Made by a program: the position numbers and the translations under genes. The notes beneath the pieces were generated by a model that did no database searches, was not told the origin of the DNA, and saw only the letters and a program-made list of their open reading frames with translations. A stretch of DNA of 64,000 nucleotides from Neoceratodus forsteri (Eukaryota; Chordata; Ceratodontiformes; Ceratodontidae), in NCBI GenBank assembly GCA_016271365.2, contig CM028136.1:471136001-471200000 (forward strand), given 5' to 3'. Below are positions 32,746 through 45,500 of the stretch, piece after piece (the first letter of the stretch is position 1; each line of letters starts with the position of its first letter).

Positions 32746-35330
32746 TGGTTTAACATGAAAGCGCCTACTCAAACCTTACTGTAGCAGGGTCACCGTGCCA
32801 CTTTAATCTAGTATGGCAATAACATGTATGTCCTGCATTGGAAACTGTATGCCATTAACATTTTATCACCACAGTAAGTATGTTATAGTAGAATGGAACA
32901 GTAAGGCTACTGGAAAGTAACTTTCTAAATGGTTAATGATATCACAGAACACAAATGCTACATTCATATCACTTCCATGATATTAAGCACATACGGTTAT
33001 ACTGTATATTCTGGAAGACAGTTTCTACCATTAAATCATTGTTTTTTATTTTAGAAGGATCCAACTGTGACCTGCCTACAGTACCTCTATTTTTGGCTGT
33101 CCAGACTGGTAGATGGTCATCATTTGTCCAAAGTCTGGATGCTATTGCAACCAAAATAGAGGAATCTGCATCCAAATGTAACACATGGATCATATTTTTG
33201 ATACATATTTTCATAAATTATAAGGTGTTGTCACAAACAAATGCAACATTTTAAAATGGTTCACCCATGTCATGATGACTAGAAAAAGGGCTATCATCAT
33301 GAGGGCATCAGCAGAATGCGGACGGCGAATATCACACCTGGCCATTGTGCCACCCGACCCCTATCATGACAAATGCCCCAGGGCATGTTCTGGCTGTTTA
33401 CAGGGGGCTGCACCAACCACACCTCTGTACTGTATTATAATCACCTCCAGGTCAGAGGTGTATGGGGCAAGGGGCACAATACCCCTTCAGTGCTGTCCCT
33501 GCTGAGCACTGCAAAATCCCGTTTGCCAGCATGACAGAAGAACTGGTTGAGGACCCCTAATTGCAGCACCTTAATTATGGTGCCCACATAACAGTATACC
33601 TTTGAAAACAACAGCAAGGCTGCTGGGATACAGATGCAGGCACAGCATGCATTTGTGTCTGCATCCCACTCATTTGAAAATCCCTCAGCACAGGCATTTG
33701 TACAGTGTGCATGGCCCAAATTTTAATTATAAAATAGAAACAAGATTGAAAACCGATTAGTGGAGAATGGGTTTCAGCAATGATGTTATCTAAGCACAAC
33801 CTCACAGGTAAAACTAGTGCCCAAAAAATAGCCTGTGAATGTCTGCAAACACATAAATGGATCCATTTTATAATCACAGCAAGGCACTTAAGGGTGCTTG
33901 TCATGCTGGAATAACATCACTTCTTGGGTGATTGAAGGCACTTGCCTGTAGCATATCTCACAACCCACCCAAGATGTGACATTATCCCAGCTCGATACAC
34001 ACCCTGGCATGCCTTTTTGTTTAATGCTCAAATACTATGCATAATGGTAGACTCAGTACTTGGGACAGAATGTCAAGAATTTCCAACTGTTCATAGTATT
34101 AATACTTAGGCCTAACAGAAGAAAGAAATAAAAAAAAAACTCTATCCCTCTCAGGTGACCAGGGCTAGGGAATGGGGATGGCAAAGGTTCTATTTCTGGC
34201 CACCTGGGGAGGGATAATGGCTTTTGGTTTTTTAATTTTTGGTTCATCTTAGGCCCAGAGTATCAATACAAAGTACTGAGTACTGAGTATCTGGGGATGC
34301 CAAGTATGAATACTTGCCAAGCATTCACAAAATGGTGCTCACATACCCATAGTATTTTCTCTTGTTTTTACAGTACACTATGGTTTCTGGAAAATATACA
34401 GTACTCTGAATAATTGTTTAGTGCTTTTTTAAGAGTTAATATGCTATAGGTAATGAATTTTCTAGCCTAATTAGTCATCTAAACTCTACAAAAAACCTGA
34501 ATGAGCTACTGAAGTCAAGTCAACAATTAAGAGTTGACTAATAGTTCATTAAGCAGAACCTTTGATCTAAGGGCTTGATTCACAAACTGGTCCCAGCCCT
34601 TCTGCACATGTAGAGGGTCAGGTAAAGTGCGGAGCACCCCCTCCATGTCTGATGCACACTAGGAGAAACTCCAGGGCATCCTTAGTACCTGATGTGTCTC
34701 CCCCTTATCTGATTGTGAGCTGTCCACGTATCTAAGTGGGTGACTGCATCGCAGGTAGGCACAGGGTGGGGGACATGTATCCATGCATGTGCAGAACATT
34801 ATGCATGCCAAACAGTGGTCACAGAGGGATGTAGTGTGATACAACAAGGGACCCCTTGCATATATCTCAAATGTCCCATGCTGGTCTGTCTAGGGACCTG
34901 TGTGGCCCCAGCAGCAGTGGCCCCTAACTTTTGAAGATGCCATGGAAGACTGGAGGCACTGCCCTGTAGGATTTTTTTGTAATTCAGTCCTCTTTGTGGG
35001 GCATGGCATTCCTCTGTATCCTACAATCTCCTGCTCATGCGGACCAGGGAATCCACTGGACAGTTTGGTGAGGCATCTGATTGGATGCCTGTGGTTAATC
35101 TATGGAACACACATGGCACACAATCTGGTCCCACTGTGCTACTGTCCTCATGCAGAGTGGAACTAGGGACAGGTGGCCAGAGACTGCCCTCTGGGGCACT
35201 AGAAATCTGCAGCCCAAATATGCAACCATGGTGGTTATCTGACCTACTTCTGTGGATTAAGCACTTAAAATACATGCTAACAATCTGTACTGTGCATTGG
35301 CTGCCAGTAAGTTAGTTGAACAGTTGCTGA
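32746..35330. other. Non-coding stretch without a recognisable element
   Basis: Only short unsupported ORFs. The 33,290-33,720 part is more GC-rich and may hide an old DNA transposon, but I see no termini or conserved motif. A short run of TACTGAGTACTGAGTA occurs near 34,277. Confidence 0.5.
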
Positions 35331-37380
35331 TAGATATGAATATACGAACATATGATGAAGCCAGAAGAATAAGGCCATTAGGTCTATGGACTCTGATGGT
35401 ATTGCACGGTCCTCAGTATCAGCTACAAATCCTTCCCCCTCTTCTCAATCTACCCTTCCCCTCCATTTTACCCCTCTCATGACCCTTATTTTCCCATTAA
35501 CTCTATCCCAGCCTCTCATGAAGCTGCCTACCACTTTCAATGAAGCCAACTCCTTAGGAAGCCCATTCCATCCCCTCACCACCCTCTCCATGAAGAACTG
35601 CCTCCTAGCCTCTCTCCTAAACCCCCTCACAATCTTTGGTCTGTGTTTCCTTGTGTTTTTGGTTCCACTAAGCCTGAAGAGACCCTCCTTGTCCATCCTA
35701 TTTATTCCTTTAAAATATTTGAAGATCTCAATCATGTCCCCTTTCTCTCTCTCTCCTCTCCTCCAGGGAGTACATGTCCAGGGCCTCCTACCACTGCTTG
35801 TATGTCCTACCTTGCTGGCCCATGATCATATTAGCTGCTCTCCTTTGCACCATCTCCTGCAGGGTTATGTCCTTTTAAGGTATGGCACCAGTACTGTACA
35901 CTGTACCCAAGATGTGGCTTCACTAATGACTTGTAAAAGGGCAGTATTACCTCCTGCCACCTGCTGATGATCCCCTAGCAGTGCAGCCCAACATTTTATT
36001 TGCCTTTGCTGCTGCTTTTCTACATTGCATGGAGTATTTCAGGTCACTAATAATCATCACCCCCAGTTCCTTCTCCTCCTATGATACAGCTACTCGGACC
36101 ACTCCCAGGCTGTGCTCAGTCCTCAGGTTCTTGGCTCCATTGTGCATGATCTTGCATTTCTTTACATTGAACCCAAGTTGCCAAACACCAGACCACCTCT
36201 CTGGATTTTTCAGATCTTCTCTTAGGTCTTATATCCCTTCTGCTGTGTCCATCCTCCCACAGACATTGGTGTAGTTTGCAAATAGGCATATTTTGCCCTT
36301 AATGCCATCCCCAGTATCACTGATGAAGACATTCAACAGCACCAATCCAAGCACTAAGCCATGTGGGACCCCACTGGTGACCTCCCTGGTTCTGGAGAGT
36401 TCACCTTCCACTACCATGTACTAGGTCCTTCCCCTCAGTCAGTTTTCCCACCACCACAATCTGGGCCCCACCCTCAGTATGTTTTCTACCCACCCAGTCA
36501 ACTTCTCACCAACTCCTAGATCCACCAACTTCCTGATCAACCTCTTGTGGGGTACAGAAACAAAAGCCTTGCTGAAGTCCATGTAAAGGATGCCCTCCAC
36601 TTGGCCACTGTCCACTGCTTTAGTGACCCAGTCAAAGAAGTCAGTCAGATTTGTTAGACACGACCTCCCTCCTATACACCCATGTTGCCTCTCATCCTGG
36701 AGACCATTCTCATCCAGATACTCTACTAACCTTTCTTTAAGTATGGTCTCCATGAGTTTGCACAAGATTGAGGTTAGACAGACAAGTCTGTAGTTCCCTA
36801 GGTCATCCTTTGAACCACTGTTATGGAGGAGCACTATATGTGCCATTCTTCAGTCCTGCTGTATCAAGCCTGACTCCAATGAACTATTGGACAGGTCAGC
36901 CAAAGGATCTGCAAGCTCCTCCACCAGCTCCCTCAGCACCCTTAGGTGTATGCCATCTAGGCCTGGGAATTTATCTACCCTCAATGCTAGCAACCCTGTC
37001 CTCACCCTATCCACCTCTATTGAAAAATCCATGCACTCACACCTGCTTTCTCTTGTCCTTTTCCCTCATGACACCAGTCCATCCCTTTCCCTTGTGAAGA
37101 TGGAACAGAAGTACTTGTTCAGTACTTCTGTTTTGTCCCTTTTCTTCTCCACAAACCTGTCCCCTTTCCTGTGTCTAGCAATACCATCTTTCTTGTCCCT
37201 TTTCTCACTAATATAGCAAAAAAAGGCCTTGTTCCCCTTTTTAATTCCCTCAGCCAGCTGCAGGTGCTTCTGAGTTTTAGCCTGCTGGACTACCTTACCT
37301 GCTACACTAGCCATCTTCAGGTAGTCTTCCTTGTCTTCCTCACTTTGGGTTCTCCTGAATTGTTGCAGACTGTCCTCTTA

Positions 37381-37972
37381 CATGATTGAGGTTAGACAGA
37401 CAAGTCTGTAGTTCCCTAGGTCATCCTTGGAACCACTGTTACCACTTGTCCTCCTCGCAAAGACATAGACAGGATGGAAGCTGTCCAGAGGAGGGCAACT
37501 AAAATGGTGCAGGGTCTGCACCGGAAGACATATGAAGAGAGACTTAAGGAGCTTAATATGTATAGCTTTGAGGAAAGGAGGGAGAGGGGGGACATGATAG
37601 AAACTTTCAAGTACCTCAAGGGAATCAACAAAGTCCAAGAGGGTAGCATCTTTCAAAAAAAGAGGTGTGCAAGAACAAGGGGGCACAATTTGAAGATAGA
37701 AGGGGCGGCTCAGAGGTAATTTAAGGAAGTATTTTTTCACAGAGAGGATTGTGGATGTATGGAACGGCCTTCCAGAGGAGGTTATGGAGTCACAAACAGT
37801 GGTGGAATTCAAGCATGCATGGGACAGTCATAAGGCAATTCTAGGGGTTGGGGGTAGGAAGAAGTAGGCTGCTGGTTAACTAGGATCTGCAGCTTATCCA
37901 TCAGGTAGGGAAATGGGCAGACTGGGTGGGCCAAGCGGTCCTTATCTGCCGTCAAATTCTATGTTTCTATGT
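37381..37972 (+). mobile_element. 5'-inverted (twin-primed) CR1 insert
   Basis: 37,446-37,972 is a plus-strand CR1 3' end (RRATKMVQGL, TYEERLKELNMYSFEERRERGDMIETFKYLKG), ending CAAATTCTATGTTTCTATG. The first ~60 bp (37,384-37,442) are in the opposite orientation and match the RT stretch at 36,765-36,823 of the host CR1 almost exactly. CYCTTAC occurs on both sides (37,374-37,380 and 37,974-37,980), a possible 7-bp target duplication. 5' inversion is the known outcome of twin priming. Confidence 0.75.
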
Positions 37973-38328
37973 TTACCCTTACTGCCTGGGTGACATAAGT
38001 GCTAAACCAGCTTGGTGCTTTGACCTTCAAGTTCTTCCCTTTGAGCTTAACATGCTCCATTGTGGCAGCCATCATTTTCTCCTTGATGATGAACCTCTTT
38101 TGATCCACCCCCATATCCACTCGGATGCTTGCCAAGTGACTCCTTAGTAGCCCATCCATCTTTCTGAAGTCCACCTTTGTAAAATCTGGAATTGTAGTCT
38201 TAGTGGGGGCCTTTTACCTGCCCATATCTAACCAGAACCATATTGTGCAATGGTCACTCCCACCCAGGGCCTCCTTGACCTTTATGTTCTCATTTGTCAG
38301 CACCAAATCAAGGATTGCCCCTTCCCTA

Positions 38329-38343
38329 TTGGGCTCTGTGATG
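38329..38343. repeat. Left 15-bp target duplication of the 17-kb insertion
   Basis: TTGGGCTCTGTGATG, repeated with one mismatch at 55,605-55,619. Removing everything between, plus one copy, restores the CR1 endonuclease frame across the join (GITEPNREGAILDL on minus). Confidence 0.85.
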
Positions 38344-38580
38344 TGAAGAGGCTTCTCTTTACCACAGAGGAATACCATGGACATTGAACAAAATCTTCTC
38401 TGAATAATGCTGTTGCCCAAATACTGCGCAAAAAATTCAAAATCAGAATGGGAGGGAGCTGCTATGTAAAAAAACAGCTCTCAGCTTCCCTGCTATTCAC
38501 TCTTCTCACCACATATACCTTAGTTGCAATATCCATGGCCCTGAACTCCAAGATCTCATTTGGTTTCAGAGTTAGTGTAT

Positions 38581-38644
38581 GGTTGCTTAGCAACCCTTGG
38601 TGCTGTGTAAATGTGTCACCTGCTGATCTGATGTCAGTACGTCA
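38581..38644 (+). promoter_or_regulatory. X-box/CRE-like promoter sites in the leader of element X
   Basis: GGTTGCTTAGCAACC (38,581-38,595) is a near-palindromic RFX-type X-box, and TACGTCA (38,638-38,644) a CRE half-palindrome, 43 bp apart. Further down, CTACAAGTAAGTG (about 38,904) is a splice-donor-like site and TTTATTTCCTAG (39,220-39,231) an acceptor-like site, 30-40 bp before the first Met of the LINE endonuclease. Together they suggest a transcribed, possibly spliced 5' leader. Confidence 0.4.
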
Positions 38645-39240
38645 TGAGAGGAGGGCTGTGGCTATTGCAGTTATGCATTCAAAGAGGGTTTGCAATCTCT
38701 GCATTTAGTTGGTAAGAGCTGGTTGAATGTGGTTAGAAAATAACTTAATTTAAAAGTTTACAAGTCCCCCATTTTGGTAACATAAAATTTAAGCTTGCAG
38801 TTTATGTGGAAAAGTGGTGACATGGCTTTAGAAGCAAGCGTTGGGGCTTGATTATGAAAATGTGAACTTTGGATCCCCAGCAGAAGGGGCTACTATCAAC
38901 TTCTACAAGTAAGTGTTTACAAGGTTTCACAGAACAAGCCAGTGGATATTCTAGGCTGCTCTTTCTAAGTTAATCTTCGTTCATACTCATTTTGGGTATT
39001 CTTTTATAGTTGTATTGAGCTTGACGAGACAGAAGACTCACACTGCAGGTGCACAAAAATAAACTCATTGTTCATTAGGTATGTTAAAATAAATTTTATC
39101 ATAAATTCTAAAGGATCCAAGTTTGGTTTCGCAATACAGTGGTGGCTTTCTGAGTGAGCGGTGAAGATGTCTGGTGCACATAACTCAATATGTGTTTTTT
39201 GCATTTAGATTAAACTCATATTTATTTCCTAGGCAAACAT

Positions 39241-40152
39241 TGATCATACAACAAGACTGCCATCATGGCAGACTTGATATCCTCAGTTGATCTGGCTTAC
39301 ATCACAGAAACATGGCTGGATCAAAATGCTGCTTCCATTTTGGAGGCGGCAGTTCCAGAAGGGTATTCTGTGATGCACACCCCAAGAGAAGATCACAGGG
39401 GTGGGGGTGGGGTGGCCATTTGCTTTAAGTCTAGCCTGAACCTCACAGTGCTAAATGTAGGTCTTACATGGTCTTTTGAATGTGTGGCCACCTGGGGAGG
39501 TGTGGATGTGGGTTTCAGGGTTCTCCTGCTCTATCTTCCTCCAGGAGTGGGTGGGGACTTTTTGAGGAAGGTCGAGGAGCTCGTTGCTGGCCTGGTGCTG
39601 GAGTGCCCCAGGTGGTTGATCCTGGGGGACTTCAATGCGTGGGTCGATGATGGGCTCTTGAAGTTTGGAAGTGACCTCCTGAAGAGCATGGAGGCCCTGG
39701 GCCTGACACAACATGTAACATTAGTAACACACTAGGGTGGCCACACATTGGACTTATTTTTTTCAATGGGTCTTAACATTAATTGAACTTCAAGTTGATC
39801 GGGTGGCTTGGACGGATCACAGCAGCATGAGGTTTGCATTTAGCAGCCCCCCACAATGGTCTGACCCCTGTGAAGATGGTCTGGTACCGCCTGTTAAGAG
39901 GAGTTTCTTCTATGGGACTGTCAGCGGTGCTGGACCTATCAAGAGTGGGGGCAGCTTGTGTGATGGGGCTGGAGGAAGCAGTGATGGCCTATAATGGGAG
40001 AGTGACTGCAGCCTTCGACTCCATCACACCCTTTCATGTCTGCCCCTTGCCTAATCACCGGAGATCCCCTTGGTATGATGATGAACTCCAGAGTTTAAAG
40101 ATTAAGGGGTAGAGGTTAGAGAGATGCTGGAGGAGATCTGGCTTGATGGAGG
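39241..40152 (+). pseudogene. L2-like LINE, endonuclease half
   Basis: 39,265-39,735 encodes MADLISSVDLAYITETWLDQ (catalytic E-T), HRGGGGVAICFKS and LILGDFNAW. The next frame (39,737-39,994) has a decayed L-D-F-V-F block and VAWTDHSSMRF (the D-H block). It ends with WYDDELQSLKIKG and a basic linker up to LMEEKHAC at 40,152, where the 103-bp segment starts. The RT half resumes at 46,456 with VDYQGAISRKKADFF, the expected continuation of this linker. One or two frameshifts and a stop are present. Confidence 0.82.
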
Positions 40153-40243
40153 AAAAACATGCATGTAATTTATTTCAAACCTTGTTACAGTGAGTAGTTA
40201 GCAGCCTAAATGTTTAACTGACATTTAATGTTTAACTGACATT
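40153..40243 (+). repeat. 103-bp repeated segment, copy 1 (left part)
   Basis: AAAAACATGCATG to TTTAACTGACATT matches 48,468-48,542 plus 55,358-55,373 with one mismatch (G/C at 40,193 in copy 1 versus the other). The last 12 bp of copy 1 (CACTTGATACAT) lie at 46,444-46,455, beyond the inserted SINE. Confidence 0.88.
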
Positions 40244-40432
40244 TATTTATTTATTTATTTAGGTTTTTTTTGACCGGGTAAGTGCACTAGACAAATCTTG
40301 CCTATTTTCAGGCATGAGCCGGGAAGGGGGATACAGATGAATGCCAACTGACCTTGAACTAGATTAAGTGGTTGGTGGTATTTTTAGTGAATGAGGGAAA
40401 TTTGGCCAGGACACCAGGGAAATTCCCCTACT
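40242..40432 (-). mobile_element. tRNA-derived SINE, 3' half (split by Tx1)
   Basis: On plus it starts with (TTTA)n, then TTTTTTTGACCGGGTAAGTGCACTAGA and ATTTTCAGGCATGAGCCGGGAA. This tail is shared with the L2-like LINE end at 7,262-7,335. It then runs TTTGGCCAGGACACCAGGGAAATTCCCCTACT and is cut by the Tx1 insertion. A second SINE copy is at 60,840. Confidence 0.85.
40420..40432. repeat. Left 13-bp target duplication of the Tx1 LINE
   Basis: AAATTCCCCTACT, identical to 46,181-46,193. The SINE sequence is continuous when the LINE and one copy are removed. Confidence 0.88.
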
Positions 40433-40466
40433 TTTGTCAGTAGGGGGAGCCCAAGCGCTGTGCTGA

Positions 40467-42502
40467 TGGCAGAGCAGACTGAGCTAGTGATGGAGGTGGA
40501 TGTGTCTGAAGAGCTGACTGAGATTTTGGATGTGGAAGAAATTGTGATAGCAACAGAGCAATCTTGTGAAACCACTAGATTTATGCAGGATAATTCTTCA
40601 TCTCATCTGGATAATCATGATATGGTGGAGGATGTTACCAGAGAAAATCTACAGCCTGCTGTTACTGGTAATCCACAGTCAAAAATGATTTGGGCCTCTG
40701 CAGAGCCCTCTAGTAGTAGTTCAGATGATCCAGGGAAAAGTTGTTCTACTGAGAGTGCTGCAAGTCATGTGCAGCAACTGGGAGATGCTAACACCATGTC
40801 CGAACAGGCGAAAGACATTTCAGTGCCACAACAAGTCCAAAAACAATTTGGATTAAAAAAAGACACTGTTCAGTATTTCAGTAGTGACTGGTCGGCCAAT
40901 GATGCCTTGAATTCATCTGGTTGGAAACGGGACGAAAAAGGAAAATGGGTTTCTGACCCCAATTGGAATGAGGACGTTTTGTCTAGGCCTACAACAGGAC
41001 ATGAAAGAGCTGCAGCACAAACCCTGAGCTCAGGTAAAACTGTTTCTGATAAAAAGTATCCCATAAAAGTTACTGCGCAGATTTTAGATGATGACACCCA
41101 GGCCTCTACAGTGCCTGGCCCATCAAGGGGTAGGGGGGATGTGAAGTCAAGTTGCACTAATATTGCATGTTTTACTGCTAAGCAAGAACAATCTAAATCT
41201 CAAGATAATAATAATGATATGCCAAAAAAACCTCCCATGTCAGAACTTTTTAAGAATAGACTCGAGCAGGCCCCTAGAAGAAATGCGGTCAGGTTAAGAT
41301 ATAGGGGAGGGCTACCAGAGCACCCGGACAGGTACTATGTTGCAAAACATCTATTGATGGGATCCATGAAATTCATGCCAGCAAAGGTTTATGCTCTAAT
41401 TCATATATCAGGGGAAGATACCTTTGATGTTAGCTTTAAAACTAACATCAGCCTTGAGAGATTGTGGGAAAAGTATAATAACCTTAAGCAGACACCTCTT
41501 TGGACATCCTTTTATGCTACCCCCCTTACTAAACCCCAGATAAGATATATTTCCATCATGTTCAGGAATGAAGGAGTGAACATTAGTGATATATATCACT
41601 GGTTGCAGAAACGATGTGATATTCTGGGATCCCCAGAGGCAATTATGGATACAGAGAGAGTTTGGATGAGAGGGTGGAGGATTTAAAATAAAATTATTCC
41701 AAGTCAATTCAGAAATTATCCACCTCCCCAATAGCTTTTTCTTAGGCAAGGACAGGGGTGTTTATTTTTATGGGGGACAGCCTAGGTCTTGTTACAAATG
41801 TGGGGCTAAGACTCATCTGAGTAGCGCCTGTGATATGCTCAAATGCTCCTTATGTGGGGGGGTATGGCCACTCCACTGATCTATGTGACAATATATTCCA
41901 GTGCAACCTTTGTGATGATAAAGGTCATGCCTTTCACCAGTGTCCTTGGGCTAAAAGAAACAGAACTGAGGGGTGGGACCAGATGACTTGATCGATAGAG
42001 CCCAGGAGAAAAGATGCCACTTCTTTCATGAAACTGCTGGCAGGGATGAATCTCAGAATGCTGCACCTCAAGAAAATACCTCTGGGGAGGCTGTTACTGA
42101 CACCCTGACAACTACTTACCCCTCCCTAGGAATGAAAAAAAATGGGGAGACCCATGATAATCAAGAACGTAGAGAGAGATGTCCCAGTTCTCTAGGGATG
42201 GGAAAGCAAGTATTAGTATGCCACCCCCCTTTGAAGTTGCTAAAGCCAGGAGATTTACTAGGGCATCTGCTAGACAGCATCCCCTTCCCCCCTCCCCCTG
42301 CCCCTACCGCCCTCAGGATGGAGAATCATTTTCCCCTTTACAAGTACACATGGGAGAATCTGAGCTAGAGTCTGATGCATCACATAGGTCTGATATAATC
42401 ACTGAAGAGGAGGAAAGTAAGACTACGGAACTGGCTAAGGAAAGGAAAGGTAAAAAAGGTAAAAAAAGAAAAGCTAAAGCTAGTCACGAGGAAGGCCCCT
42501 GA
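40467..42502 (+). pseudogene. Tx1 ORF1 (gag-like, three CCHC zinc knuckles)
   Basis: ATG 40,467 gives MAEQTELVMEVDVSEEL, an acidic N-terminal part, then a conserved core (YVAKHLLMGSMKFMPAKVYALIHISG, FYATPLTKPQIRYISIMFRNEG, ILGSPEAIMDTERVWMRGW). A one-base shift near 41,680 moves to the frame FFLGKDRGVYFYGGQPRS. Three knuckles follow: CYKCGAKTHLSSAC, CSLCGG (with a shift), and CNLCDDKGHAFHQC (41,788-41,950). A Lys/Glu-rich tail (42,179-42,502) ends at a TGA 11 bp before ORF2. The protein binds element RNA in this family. There are two or three frameshifts; the rest is well kept. Confidence 0.85.
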
Positions 42503-42513
42503 ATATAAGGAGT

Positions 42514-45500
42514 TTGTACCAAACATGCTTTTTATGTACAAAACGCATGGCCTCCATTCATGTTGCTTCACTTAATATCTGTAGTTTGAAACACTACAAA
42601 AAGCAATTATCTGTATTAACCTATTTGGGACAACTTGCTGTAGACATCATCTTTGTCCAAGAAACTAGGCTATCCTCCATTGTTGATGTAAATCAGGTTA
42701 CGAGGAATTGGACATGGGGTCCTTCCTTTTGGACCTTTGGCACAGATACTGCTGATGGAATAGGAATTTTATTTAAAACCCCTAATTTCAGAGTATCTAG
42801 ACTTACTGATATACATCCTGGGAGGGCTCTGGCCATAGACTGCACATACAAAGAAATTGCTTTTAGCCTTATTAATCTTTATGCCCCCAGACCAAATCTG
42901 CTAGAATTGATCTTTTTGAGGAAATAAAATCTTATTTATACACACAGAAGAACATTATATGGGGAGGAGACTTAATTGCAGTTTGGATCTGAAATATGCA
43001 GGTGACATAATCAAAAAGGTATATTGTGACATGCATGCCTTAAAACAAATCATGCTGGATACAGGATTATCAGATACATATAGAACTCTGAGGAAAAATG
43101 ATGTAGGGGCAACCTATTTCAGACATATCTATGCTACACGCATTGATTACATTCTAGTGTCTAAATATGTAAAACCCTATAAAATAGAAGTTAAGCCCAC
43201 AGAATTCTCTGATCATTGTATATTATTAGGCTCTCTAAGTCTAGCAACAGTACCCCCAAAGATTTATTCCAATATACACAGATGGAGGCTGAACATCTCC
43301 TTATTGGAATCAACTGAATGTCAGAAACAGGTGGGAAGTTCTTTTTGGTGCCAGAATCTCAACCCTGTGTCTTTATGATAATCTTTGGGACTGGTGGACA
43401 GATACAAAAAGATATTTAAAATCTCTATTTTTGTCATTCGGTAAACATTCTGCAAACTCAAGCTATATTAAATATTTAGACTATAGAAATCATTTATACA
43501 GACTTATGTCTTTCCCACCAAAGGACCAGATGAAATATAAAATGCAAATTTTGGAACTAAAAAAGCAAATGAAAATCTATCAATATGATAGAGCAAAATC
43601 ACTGGACATGGAAATGAGATTTTGCACAAATAATCAACCAGCTTTGGATCCCTACAAGGCATGCAAACAATGGCTGGATAAAACCATTATGGAGGGTTTA
43701 CTTGCATCGGACAATCGGCTGATAGATACCAATCTAGGAATGCTTTCATTAGTGCAACAAAACTTATATGAAAATGTTTCTCAAAACCCCTTAAAAAAGG
43801 GTAGTGTACAGAATTTTTTAACTGCACCAATACCCCATTTGAGCCATTATGCTGGTGAGGCACTGGTAGATCCAATTACCTCTGAAGAAGTTTGTGGGGT
43901 AATTAAAAAGTTAAAGACAGGAACCTCACCAGGAATAGATGGTCTCTCTAATGACTTTTATAAAAAATATGAACCTTTTTTGAGTTCTGTACTGGCAAAT
44001 ATTTTTAATTTTATGTTACAGTCAGAATTTAAGTGTACCAATTTTAGTACAGCTCTCATATGCTACATATTTAAAAAGGGGGATAAGAAGAAACTATCTA
44101 ACTGGAGACCCATCAGCATCCTTAATAGTGACTATGAGATTTTGGCAAAAATTCTGAACAATAGATTAATAACAGTAACTGAAACTTTAATTGATACAGC
44201 CCACACATGCGCTATCCCTGAACGTAAGATCCAACATGATCTCTTTATTTTACGAGAACTCTGTGAAGCCTGTACATATCAAAATCTTAAAGGCTTTATA
44301 GTTGCATTAGATCAGTCTAAACAAAGCATTTGATCGAGTTGAGCACCATTTTCTATTTAATGTACTAGAGACATATGGGATCCCAAAAACATTTGTGGAT
44401 TGGATAAAAATATTATATTCTAATGTTAATATTATTCCAACAGTTAATGGTTTATTTGGTGGGGATGTTCCACTTTTAAAAGGAGTATGGCAGGGCTGTC
44501 CACTAAGCCCCTTACCTTATACCTTTGCTCTAGACCCAGTCATCCAACAGATAAAGTGGGATAAACAAATTATAGGTCTGGCTCCTCATCAGACTTTAAC
44601 TGCAGGGAAAGAAACTGCATATGCAGACAATGTTACTCTTGCTGTTCAAAACATCAGCTCCATAGAAAAGGTGATCAGCACCTTTGATGCCTGTGCACAA
44701 TTCTCTGGTGCTAAATTGAATAAAGACAAAAGCACTATTATAGCCCTGAATAAGCCAACCACTATGATCAGAGATGTAAGTTCAATCAGCATCTCCACTG
44801 TGCCACAAAAAATTTTAGGTATATGGGTAGGTCCCGGTGATATGGCCACCTATAATTGGGAAAAACAAATCAACATAGGTGAAAGCAAAGTTTGTCTTTG
44901 GAAAACATAGAAGTTTGGAAAGAAAAAGCGTGTACAAATTATCAAGAAATTTATTATTCCTATTTTTCTATATGTCAGTTATATTTATGCCCTCTCGGTA
45001 CACTTGGAGACTAGACTTTTTAGTATTTTCTTCCAAATGTTCTGGGCAGCAGACTCAATCCAGTTAAGAGGGACGTTACTTACCTCCCTCAGAGGAAAGG
45101 GGGGCTTAGTATGATAAACCCAGTGGTATTTTTTCATTCCATTTTTTTATACAGTACCTTTAAATGTGCTCGGGAGACAAACGGGTCACTTTGGCAGTCT
45201 TGGATACAGTGGGCCCTACAGAAATATTTTATAAAATGGGTTGATACCCCCCCTAAGCTGTTGTCACAATTTGCAGGTCCAACCTATGCTGGTCCTTCAG
45301 TAAAAAAATTACACCAATGGAAAATACAGAAACAGACATTGATGGCCTTAAATAGGAAAGGTTTCTATTCACACATAGTTCACAATGTACAGCAAGTGGC
45401 TTTAATTTTCCCTGAATGTACCCCTGCCAAAATGAATTGGGCCTTAAATAAACTTAATGACAGCAGAATCCCTGTTAAGGTATGGACATTGTCTGGTTAT

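Larger units (their letters stand above)
35335..38343 (-). mobile_element. CR1 LINE, 3' portion (continues at 55,605)
   Basis: The minus strand runs from a 3' end near 35,335 through the RT C-terminus (FRREARRQFFMERVVRGWNGLP), RT, linker and the end of the endonuclease (TEPNREGAILDLVLTNENI, SDHCTI) at 38,343. Here the element is interrupted, and its endonuclease resumes at 55,605 with GYLTKGITEP. A smaller CR1 insert occupies 37,381-37,972. Confidence 0.85.
35445..38343 (-). pseudogene. CR1 ORF2 (RT, linker, endonuclease end)
   Basis: 36,439-36,846 has NYRLVCLTSILCKLMETILKERL, RQHGCIGGRSCLTNLTDF and MDFSKAFVSVPHKRLI (the D of FDxVPH is lost). 36,229-36,417 has REVTSGVPHGLVLGLVLLNVFIS and LFANYTNVC, so both the PQG and FADD blocks are mutated. 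37,066-37,314 and 37,959-38,174 are linker (FFCYISEKRDKKDGI, TYVTQAVRV). 38,214-38,343 is the end of the endonuclease. The catalytic losses make this a clear fossil, older than the insertions it carries. Confidence 0.85.

Noticed and set aside
33290..33720. A DNA transposon in the slightly GC-rich patch
   Set aside because: No inverted termini, duplication or coding motif was found.
38944..39240. A possible host exon just before the L2-like endonuclease
   Set aside because: Splice-like sites are present but there is no ORF or family match. It fits better as a transposon leader.
40467..41686. An intact host gene of 400 residues
   Set aside because: Downstream CCHC knuckles after a frameshift and the adjoining ORF2 show it is Tx1 ORF1.
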